Shown here: piece by piece, positions 1-5,719 of the stretch | Numbering within the stretch: the stretch's first letter is position 1 | Layout: each line of letters starts with the position of its first letter | Origin: CAYPOY01 sp964412395 | GTDB taxonomy: Bacteria; Chloroflexota; Anaerolineae; B4-G1 | DNA: 9,571 bases | Reading direction: 5' to 3' | NCBI GenBank assembly: GCA_964412395.1 | Contig: CAYPOY010000199.1 | Span: forward strand, 1 to 9,571 | Notes under the pieces: model-generated | Seen by the model: the letters and a program-made list of their open reading frames with translations, nothing else | Told to the model about the DNA's origin: nothing | Database searches by the model: none | Translations under genes and position numbers: made by a program

Positions 1-1
1 T

Positions 2-130
2 GGCGTAGCGCCAGACCGCTTCCATTCGCGGCCCCCAATACTTGGACCACAGGGCTTCGCCCAGACCGATCAGATCGCGCGGATAGGGTGCAGAGCACCA
101 GTTGTGACTTGTGCGAGCGGTGTCGTTGGG
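2..130 (-). pseudogene. truncated minus-strand gene fragment, possibly HerA/VirD4-like ATPase
   Basis: On the minus strand the frame from 130 down to 2 is open and runs off the left edge. It includes the peptide DLIGLGEALW followed by SKYWGPRMEAVWRYA (positions 76-2). A WGPRxE motif followed by a helix is, from memory, common in the central part of HerA/VirD4/TraG-like DNA-translocating ATPases of conjugative elements, where a P-loop lies further upstream. Here no P-loop region exists: an in-frame TAA lies at 133-131 and no ATG occurs between it and the motif. The reading is therefore a gene whose 5' part was lost, with the break somewhere around positions 80-130, next to the promoter of the neighbouring cassette. 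The stretch is GC-rich (39 of 60 in the first 60 bases), unlike the gene to its right. Only about 28 convincing residues are visible, so the family call is tentative. A non-ATG start or chance open frame is possible. Confidence 0.3.
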
Positions 131-218
131 TTATAATCTACCTGCACAATCAGCACGCAAGGTGTTTGAACCACGCCCGGTGAAGGACACGAGACTCTGA
201 CAAGTTGTGATAGTGTGC
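100..218 (+). repeat. imperfect direct repeat AGTTGTGA...GTGC in the promoter/leader region
   Basis: AGTTGTGACTTGTGC at 100-114 and AGTTGTGATAGTGTGC at 203-218 share an exact 8-base block, and both end in GTGC with a one-base length difference. The first copy includes the -35 hexamer; the second lies in the presumed untranslated leader. They could be paired binding sites for a regulator with looping, or coincidence. No third copy was seen. Confidence 0.25.
109..137 (+). promoter_or_regulatory. promoter TTGTGC-N17-TATAAT for the two-gene cassette
   Basis: A perfect -10 hexamer TATAAT (132-137) lies exactly 17 bases after TTGTGC (109-114), which matches three of six bases of TTGACA. TTGGG precedes the -10 box at 127-131 or within one base of it. 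The same hexamers with the same spacing occur twice more, at 2380-2437, ahead of the other operon, which raises confidence well above that of a single match. The -10 box ends 150 bases before the ATG at 288, leaving a leader of roughly 145 bases. GCACAA at 144-149 is the inverted complement of TTGTGC and could form an operator-like dyad around the -10 box. That is speculative. Confidence 0.6.
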
Positions 219-276
219 AGCTTCGGCGCGATGTACGCAATGCGCGGATTAGCATGTTAAGTAGCAGAGCGAAGAT

Positions 277-283
277 AGGAGAG
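277..283 (+). promoter_or_regulatory. strong ribosome binding site for the 288 start
   Basis: AGGAGAG lies four bases upstream of the ATG at 288 (AGGAG with a six-base spacer). It fixes the start of the first gene and is the best Shine-Dalgarno sequence in the window. Confidence 0.8.
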
Positions 284-287
284 CATC

Positions 288-1232
288 ATGGCTAAATGCT
301 ATCTCCACGACATCGTTGATCCTGATTCAAGCACAATCACTGATGCACACTGGGAACAGGTATTCTCCATCATGCGTGAGTCTAGCTGGTACCAACCTAA
401 GGGCAAGCGAATGGGCTTTGTCAGTCTCACTCGCCGTAACAGTATGATTGGAGGATACTTCGCAAATGAAGGCAGGAAGAAAGGGGTTCAATACGATGAC
501 AACAAAGAACAGTTAGAGCCGCCGCCCTTCTATTCCTTCGAGCACCTATTCTTTATCCTGTTCGAGGACACAGGACAGTTACTACTCCAGAGCAGAAACA
601 TATACGATTACATAGACTTGAGCCTGCCAGATATGCGCAGCAACTTTCTAAACCTCTTAACGGAACTGCTCCGGTCAGTTAATATCTACATAGCCGGAAA
701 GACCATCGGCCTGAAAAGTGCGGGAATCACGTATACTCAGGAGCAACTCTACCAAACCTTCACGAGCATTGCTAAGGTCATAGAAATCGAGATATCTGGA
801 CTTCACCAAGCGGAGTTGCCCTTACCTGATGATCCTCGATACAACCTATTCAATCCAAAGGATGAATGGAATCCAATCACTTGGGGAGCAGTGGCCGACA
901 CTTTAGAATCTGGACTTGACCACGTGACAATGTCAGCCCGCGAATCAGTGGAAAGCACGTTGCAGTCCCCGATACCAAAGGCGCTCGCTGCTGTCGGAAG
1001 CATCGAGAAAATCAGAGGCTATGACGAGCGAGGCAGAGTCGTCTACAGAGAGCGTACAGAGGATGCTGAGCTCGAAATCGAGCTACCAATTCAACCCACT
1101 GTGGCCCCGGATGTACTGGATCGTATTTTTGAACGTCTCGACTCACGGGGGAGAGTGGACAGTTGGAGAGAGAGACAACGACGCAGGCGCGAAATGCTAG
1201 CCCATGGTCATATGTTTGGGAGCTTGGACTAG
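288..1232 (+). CDS. soluble protein of unknown function, first gene of a two-gene cassette
   Basis: I do not recognise this 314-residue protein. It has no signal peptide and no membrane segment. The N-terminal half is mixed alpha/beta and rich in aromatic residues (FEHLFFILFEDTG near residues 83-97, then a leucine-rich helical stretch near 110-130). A hydrophilic middle part contains many Asp, Pro and Trp residues. The last ~35 residues are strongly basic with a run of arginines (RERQRRRREM), which could bind nucleic acid or acidic lipid. The start is supported by AGGAGAG and by a promoter 150 bases upstream. The second gene follows after only 14 bases, so the two are very likely co-transcribed and their products may act together. 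Local GC is low (24 of 60 and 27 of 60 in two hand-counted lines), in contrast to the GC-rich DNA on both sides, which suggests acquisition as a unit. Its role is unknown; a sensor or regulator partnered with the membrane protein would fit. Confidence 0.75.
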   Translation: MAKCYLHDIVDPDSSTITDAHWEQVFSIMRESSWYQPKGKRMGFVSLTRRNSMIGGYFANEGRKKGVQYDDNKEQLEPPPFYSFEHLFFILFEDTGQLLLQSRNIYDYIDLSLPDMRSNFLNLLTELLRSVNIYIAGKTIGLKSAGITYTQEQLYQTFTSIAKVIEIEISGLHQAELPLPDDPRYNLFNPKDEWNPITWGAVADTLESGLDHVTMSARESVESTLQSPIPKALAAVGSIEKIRGYDERGRVVYRERTEDAELEIELPIQPTVAPDVLDRIFERLDSRGRVDSWRERQRRRREMLAHGHMFGSLD

Positions 1233-1246
1233 ACTGAGTCGGTACT

Positions 1247-2152
1247 ATGGATATGAGTGACCCTAGAGATTTAGTGCAAGCAATACTCTCTCCCTCTGGT
1301 CCGCCTCAGGTATTCACACTCAACTTGTCTCAGTTTCGGGAGGTTTTCGAGGAAATACAGCAGACTGCTCAAGGTACACCTATTGACGTTGTGCTAAACG
1401 GGGACTGGGCGATGGTGCAATTCTCTCGGCTTTGTAATCACCGAATACGGGTTCTGCAAGACCTTCCTTCCAACCCAATACTGCGTCTGTTTGTGCGCCT
1501 CTTCTGTCGCAGAAAGGTATTGACCGAGAAGGACTTTGAGTTCGCCTCACTCTACGCGGAGTTCTATGGAGCCAGAACCTACCTCTCCTTCCGTTCTTTC
1601 TTGGCAGAGGAGCTATCAACAAACTGGCTTCCCCTATTCCTTACTCTGCTGGTTTCCTGGATTGCATTTCAGTCCCTGGCAAGCTCCGGTACCACCAGCG
1701 GGAAAGAGGCTCTGGAGAAGGTCAATGAACTGCTCCTAACAGCCGCCACTCTCTATCTCAGCATCTTCATTCTTTTCACAGTTTCACAGAATGTAGGCTT
1801 GATTGAAGATCCCTACCTGTTTCGCAAGGGACTCACACATAGATTCTTTCGCGTTGACAAATCAGTGGCAGCCCTGGCAATAGCAGTTGTGTGCGTTAGC
1901 ATACTTGACATTGTCCTGCTTAACGCACCACATTCCGTCTCGCTATCATTCTTTGGCAGGAGCCTGACAATACAAAACGTATCCGTTGCTGCTCCCATCT
2001 TGAGTGCCGTCGGAGTAACAACACTTGCAGATTGCTTCTTGGCTCTCGTTCAGTACTACTTCCGCCGCGTACGCTATGTCTTGGAAAGGAAGCTGACAAA
2101 GGGGCTACTGGACGAGCTGTGGGACAAGCGCAATACTCAACAGCGCGACTAA
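1247..2152 (+). CDS. four-helix membrane protein of unknown function, second gene of the cassette
   Basis: A 301-residue protein with a soluble N-terminal region (about residues 1-124) and four predicted membrane helices, at about 126-147 (WLPLFLTLLVSWIAF), 161-184, 207-226 (ALAIAVVCVSILDIVLL) and 245-270. It ends in a short basic cytoplasmic tail (RRVRYVLERKLTK). Positively charged loops favour both termini inside the cell. No enzymatic motif is visible. It starts 14 bases after the upstream stop. A second ATG two codons later is an equally plausible start, since the Shine-Dalgarno signal is weak (GAG nine bases upstream). A soluble protein paired with a multi-helix membrane protein is a frequent layout of small defence or toxin-like modules whose effector disturbs the membrane. 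That role is inferred from layout alone. Transport or signalling is also possible. Confidence 0.75.
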   Translation: MDMSDPRDLVQAILSPSGPPQVFTLNLSQFREVFEEIQQTAQGTPIDVVLNGDWAMVQFSRLCNHRIRVLQDLPSNPILRLFVRLFCRRKVLTEKDFEFASLYAEFYGARTYLSFRSFLAEELSTNWLPLFLTLLVSWIAFQSLASSGTTSGKEALEKVNELLLTAATLYLSIFILFTVSQNVGLIEDPYLFRKGLTHRFFRVDKSVAALAIAVVCVSILDIVLLNAPHSVSLSFFGRSLTIQNVSVAAPILSAVGVTTLADCFLALVQYYFRRVRYVLERKLTKGLLDELWDKRNTQQRD

Positions 2153-2379
2153 ACTGTATGGGAAGTGCCTCGGCTCAAAGACACCGTGGAGTGCAGCACA
2201 AGGGGCGCTCTCCCGCCGTCGAACTGGAAAGTGCCGTCGCCGATCCAGGCCCAGGCGAGAGGGCGGCCCGCCGTAGGAACGCTGACCACCTTTCGCCGTA
2301 AGACAAGCCCGCGGCCCCGCGCTTTTCGCCTACCGGCACCGATCGGGATGGGGGAAGCGGGGCGGCGGGCGGCGTTCAT
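2153..2379 (+). other. GC-rich non-coding spacer between the two transcription units
   Basis: This stretch is about 68% GC (163 of 240 bases over 2161-2400, counted by hand), while the genes on both sides are clearly lower. Both strands contain short open frames, expected at this GC, but none has a convincing ribosome site, conserved-looking motif or plausible composition. Self-complementary pieces (GGGCGGCCCGCC near 2261-2272; CCCGCGGCCCCGCGC near 2308-2322; GGCGGCGGGCGGC near 2361-2373) could form strong secondary structure. No hairpin followed by a T-run was found, so I call no terminator. It may be a remnant of high-GC chromosomal DNA, an interspersed repeat or a structured RNA; the sequence alone does not decide. 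Confidence 0.5.
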
Positions 2380-2408
2380 TTGTGCAAGTGCCGCTATTGG
2401 ACTATAAT
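2380..2408 (+). promoter_or_regulatory. tandem promoter copy 1 (TTGTGC-N17-TATAAT)
   Basis: TTGTGC at 2380-2385, 17 bases, then TATAAT at 2403-2408, preceded by TTGGAC. It is the upstream half of a perfect head-to-tail 29-base duplication (21 of 29 positions identical to the next copy). The element resembles that upstream of the two-gene cassette at 109-137. Confidence 0.6.
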
Positions 2409-2437
2409 TTGTGCCGGTTCTGCATTTGGGATATAAT
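2409..2437 (+). promoter_or_regulatory. tandem promoter copy 2 (TTGTGC-N17-TATAAT)
   Basis: TTGTGC at 2409-2414, 17 bases, then TATAAT at 2432-2437, immediately abutting copy 1. The -10 box ends 156 bases before the caspase-gene ATG, so transcription from here would carry a leader of about 150 bases, close to the leader length of the other cassette. Two usable promoters in tandem would give robust or dual-regulated expression of the operon. Confidence 0.6.
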
Positions 2438-2447
2438 TGGGATATAG
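2426..2447 (+). repeat. 11-base tandem repeat TTGGGATATAA / TTGGGATATAG
   Basis: Two consecutive 11-base units differing at the last base. The first contains the -10 box of promoter copy 2; the second supplies a further -10-like TATAGT (2443-2448). One DNA turn of spacing suggests either a repeated binding site on one face of the helix or promoter multiplication by slippage. Confidence 0.55.
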
Positions 2448-2593
2448 TCGGGGCGGGTCACTATGTACGGCAGCACCGCCATATACAGCAGCGCTTTGGA
2501 AGCGATGCTGGCTGTAGCGTAGACTATCGGTTTACGGGGCCTGCCTTGGCAGAGGGTCGGCTTTCCGCAATACCTTGAAGCGGTCCCAGGCAA

Positions 2594-5500
2594 ATGATCA
2601 AACCTGGTTCAAGCCCTTTGCTCAAAAAATCCTACGGCAGTCGTTGGGCTTTGCTTGTTGGCGTCAATCGCTACGCAGACGCCGCTATCTCTGACTTGAA
2701 AGTCTGCGCCAGCGACGTTCAGGCGGTTTACGATCTACTCACTACCAACGGCTATGAGTCTGACCGAGTACGACTGCTACTCTCTCCAGGCGAGCCCAAC
2801 TTCCCAGCCACCCGAATCGAAATTTTGGCTGCACTGACCAGTGTGGCCCAGGCGGCTGGCGAAAGCGATCTGTTATTGTTCTATTTCAGCGGTCACGGCA
2901 TTGACCACGATGGACAGGCTTACCTCCTGCCAGCCGACGCCCGCTATGTAGCCATCGCCGACACGGCGGTTAACCTCAACCGTGTTAAACAGATCATCCA
3001 AGAGTCAGCGGCGCGAGCCAAGGTGATTATCCTTGATGCCTGCCACTCTGGGGCTCAAATCGGCAAGGCGCCGCCGGGGATGACGGAGGAATTCGTGCGC
3101 CATGTCTTTGAAGAGGCTGAAGGAATAGCGATTCTCGCCTCGTGCAAGCAGAAGCAAGTCTCCTGGGAGTGGCCTGAGAGGGGGCAAAGCGTCTTTACAC
3201 ATTATCTCCTGGAGGGGTCACGAGGCACGGCGGATTTTGATGAGAAGGGCTTTGTGACGGTAGGGGACATTAACCGGTACGTGACTGACAGGGTCAAGAC
3301 CTGGGCCGTACAACACAGCCGTGTGCAAACACCGACGCTACATTGCACCGTGGCTGGTGACATCGTCTTGGTGACGCATTCATCCGCTGCGAATCTAGGG
3401 CCCCTCGAAAGCACGTTGATTATCACTGAGAAGCCAAACCGGGACTCTACAGAGTCAAAAGACATTGGAAAAGCATCTTTGGAGGAGCCTGTGGAAAAAC
3501 CTCTACCTGCTTCGCCAAACATGTTCAGCCACAAAACTGAAGCAGGCACTCGGCGGATTGATGAATGGATACAGCCACCGGTTGACTTTGTCATAGTCAC
3601 TCCACTCGAAGAAGAGCGAGACGCGGTGCTTGAAAAGCTGCCGGGATACCGAAGACTGATGCCGTCTGAAGATGACATCCGCATCTATTTCGGAATACAT
3701 TTGCCAGTTACCTTTCCTGACGGTTCATCCGGTACCTATCAGGTTGTCGTAATGCCCCTCTTGGGAATGGGGCGGGCGCAGGCTACGGCGGCTACCAATG
3801 ACGCTATCCGTCGCTGGAATCCTCGCTATGTTATCCTGGTAGGTGTTGCTGGTGGGATTGAGGCGAAGGGAGCGAAACTCGGTGACGTTCTCGTCCCTGA
3901 CAAAATTGTGGATTATGAGTTACAAAAGTTGACTGACAAGGGGCCTGATATACGTTGGGAAGTTTACGGTGTAAGTTCAAGGCTACTTGGGGCAGCGAAA
4001 AACTTCATTGGCGACGATTGGTTAAAACTCATTGACACACAGCGCCCACGGCGGGGCAAGCCCGAGCGGCATATCGGTCCAATTGCGTCAGGAGACAAAG
4101 TCGTTGATTATGCTGAAGCTCTGAATCTGAAAAAGTGCCGTGAAGTGTGGTCTAAACTCATAGGCGTGGAAATGGAGGCGGGTGGTGTGGCATTATCGGC
4201 GCTTCAGGCAGAGAAGCAGGTGCGTTTCTTCATGATCCGTGGTGTTTCCGACTTGGCCGATGGCGATAAGAATGCTCCCCAAGTTAAGAAATGGCGTCCG
4301 TATGCATGTGACGTTGCCGCCTCGTATGCAATTGCATTGCTCAAGAGCGGGCCGGTCTTGCCCGAAGTACGGGAACGCGCTGAGGATGTGAGGAGACCTC
4401 ACATCAGTTCACCAACCAAGCCAAACCCGTTCATCCATGGCCGCCCGGTGCGTCCGGGTGAATTCCTGGATCGAGAACCCGAACTGCGCACCATCTTTAA
4501 TAGGCTGCGCAAGGGCGAATCCACTGCTGTTGTTGGTGAGCCGCACATCGGTAAAACCTCTTTGCTCCTACAACTGGCTGATGAGGAAACACAATTGCGC
4601 TACTTGGGCGACAGCGCTCAAAGGGTGAAATTCTCCAGTCTTAATCTGCATTATATCAGTAACGATTACTCACCGTCTGCTTTTTGGGAAAAAGCGCTCA
4701 CGCCGTTAAGAAACTGCCCTGGTTGGGATTCCATAGCCTGGAGGTTTGAACAGGCTGCCCAGGCTGGTTACCCTGGTGACTTTTTGGAGGAGCTTTTTGA
4801 TTGTTTGTACAAACAGAAGCATCAAGTAGTGCTGCTCCTAGATGAATTCGAGCGGCTACTGGATCACCCAAGGTTTCAGGATTTCGCCTTCTTTGCTACG
4901 CTTCGTGCGGTTGATTCTTTTCCCAGCCTCTCTATTGTCATAACCTCTCGGCTGGCCCTCGAAGAACTAGAAGAACGGGTTCACGAATTGCCACTCAGTG
5001 GTGGATCTCCTGTGTTTAATGCCCTACAGGAAAAGCGGTTGCTGCCCTTTGACGAAAATGGTGTAGCGGCCCTCTTGAATCGAGCCGGTAACGCCTTCTC
5101 ACACGATGATTGTCGCTTTATCCGGTTCATAGCAGGTCGCCACCCCTATTTGGTTCAGACAATGGCGTCGGCTTTATTGGAAACCACGGGAGACGACCGT
5201 TATGCACGTGCAACTGAACAGTTTTACAATTGGACCCGTTCCTACTCTGATGACCTGTGGAGCACATTGAACGAGCGTGCACGAGCCACGATCGTCGTCC
5301 TGGGTCTTGTAGAACTGGGGAACCATGCGGCAGGATTTGTTTTTGACTACACTGAAATTCAGTCAGTGGATGTTCTTGGCTTTAGACTGCGGGATTTGGC
5401 TCAACTGGGGCTGGCTGAGCAAGTCAATGCAAATTGGCCGTTTGGTGTGCAGCACTCGCTCCTCTGGCGGGGAGAACGATGGGTCCTTGGGACACGGGCA

Positions 5501-5719
5501 CTCGCTTTTTGGGTGTATGACGTGATCATAGCCGAGTCTCACCGAGTATCAGCCTACGATGAGTGGCTGAAAGACAAAGGTTACTGTTCCTTGTTGACAC
5601 AGGAACAGTGGGATCGGTTGCTGGGTGCAGTGCGTAATGCCTGTGGACAGAAGATAGATGGTATAGGAACGTTGGCTGGTAGCCTCTTTGAAGAGTTGGT
5701 GCGGAGAAAACAGCAATGA
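2594..5719 (+). CDS. caspase-like protease / nucleoside phosphorylase-like / STAND ATPase fusion
   Basis: A 1041-residue NLR-like protein. Residues about 15-262 form a caspase (peptidase C14) domain: the first strand is WALLVGVNRY, the catalytic His101 sits in FSGHG, and Cys150 in LDACHSG, so the protease looks active. A ~65-residue polar linker follows. Residues about 330-585 form a PNP/UDP-phosphorylase-like domain (start DFVIVTPLEEERDAV, GVAGGI at 417-422, ribose-site motif VEMEAG at 525-530, and base-site Asp553 in RGVSDLAD), close in motif layout to MTA/SAH nucleosidase. Related domains in defence proteins include effectors that cleave ATP, known from Detocs-type systems. Residues about 609-980 are a STAND-type AAA ATPase: Walker A GEPHIGKTS (648-656), Walker B LLLDEFE (747-753), ITSR (783-786), RHPYLVQ (849-855), then a winged-helix-like region. 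There are no C-terminal sensor repeats. An in-frame TGA at 2576-2578 prevents upstream extension; the ribosome site is weak (AGG, three-base spacer). The stop overlaps the next start. Domain calls are firm; an immune or suicide role is inferred. Confidence 0.93.
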   Translation: MIKPGSSPLLKKSYGSRWALLVGVNRYADAAISDLKVCASDVQAVYDLLTTNGYESDRVRLLLSPGEPNFPATRIEILAALTSVAQAAGESDLLLFYFSGHGIDHDGQAYLLPADARYVAIADTAVNLNRVKQIIQESAARAKVIILDACHSGAQIGKAPPGMTEEFVRHVFEEAEGIAILASCKQKQVSWEWPERGQSVFTHYLLEGSRGTADFDEKGFVTVGDINRYVTDRVKTWAVQHSRVQTPTLHCTVAGDIVLVTHSSAANLGPLESTLIITEKPNRDSTESKDIGKASLEEPVEKPLPASPNMFSHKTEAGTRRIDEWIQPPVDFVIVTPLEEERDAVLEKLPGYRRLMPSEDDIRIYFGIHLPVTFPDGSSGTYQVVVMPLLGMGRAQATAATNDAIRRWNPRYVILVGVAGGIEAKGAKLGDVLVPDKIVDYELQKLTDKGPDIRWEVYGVSSRLLGAAKNFIGDDWLKLIDTQRPRRGKPERHIGPIASGDKVVDYAEALNLKKCREVWSKLIGVEMEAGGVALSALQAEKQVRFFMIRGVSDLADGDKNAPQVKKWRPYACDVAASYAIALLKSGPVLPEVRERAEDVRRPHISSPTKPNPFIHGRPVRPGEFLDREPELRTIFNRLRKGESTAVVGEPHIGKTSLLLQLADEETQLRYLGDSAQRVKFSSLNLHYISNDYSPSAFWEKALTPLRNCPGWDSIAWRFEQAAQAGYPGDFLEELFDCLYKQKHQVVLLLDEFERLLDHPRFQDFAFFATLRAVDSFPSLSIVITSRLALEELEERVHELPLSGGSPVFNALQEKRLLPFDENGVAALLNRAGNAFSHDDCRFIRFIAGRHPYLVQTMASALLETTGDDRYARATEQFYNWTRSYSDDLWSTLNERARATIVVLGLVELGNHAAGFVFDYTEIQSVDVLGFRLRDLAQLGLAEQVNANWPFGVQHSLLWRGERWVLGTRALAFWVYDVIIAESHRVSAYDEWLKDKGYCSLLTQEQWDRLLGAVRNACGQKIDGIGTLAGSLFEELVRRKQQ
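5703..5719 (+). promoter_or_regulatory. ribosome site and ATGA start/stop overlap coupling the two ATPase genes
   Basis: GGAG (5703-5706) lies nine bases before the ATG at 5716, which shares four bases (ATGA) with the stop of the caspase gene. This implies translational coupling and near-equal amounts of the two proteins, fitting a complex between them. Confidence 0.8.

Noticed and set aside
70..255. Minus-strand 61-codon frame opposite the first promoter and leader
   Set aside because: Ser/Arg/Thr-rich with no motif, and it ends inside the different minus-strand frame that has the better-looking ATPase-like peptide.
2149..2407. Open frames on both strands in the GC-rich spacer (about 76-89 codons)
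   Set aside because: High GC makes stops rare; the products are Arg/Pro/Gly/Ala-rich without recognisable features, and frames on both strands are equally open.
2541..2552. Inverted repeat CTGCC-TT-GGCAG in the leader
   Set aside because: Only four or five base pairs with a tiny loop and no T-run; not enough for a terminator or riboswitch.
2402..2593. Minus-strand 63-codon frame under the promoter and leader
   Set aside because: No ribosome site, and it runs through the tandem promoter repeats; no family resemblance that I can support.
2532..2600. Minus-strand 21-codon fragment reading AWDRFKVLRKADPLPRQAP before a TAA
   Set aside because: It looks like a protein C-terminus, but it is bounded by a stop upstream and has no start; too short to call a gene remnant.
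3202..3684. Minus-strand open frame of 160 codons opposite the caspase/phosphorylase gene
   Set aside because: Ser/Arg-rich antisense shadow lying over the linker and the start of the phosphorylase domain; no ribosome site or motif.
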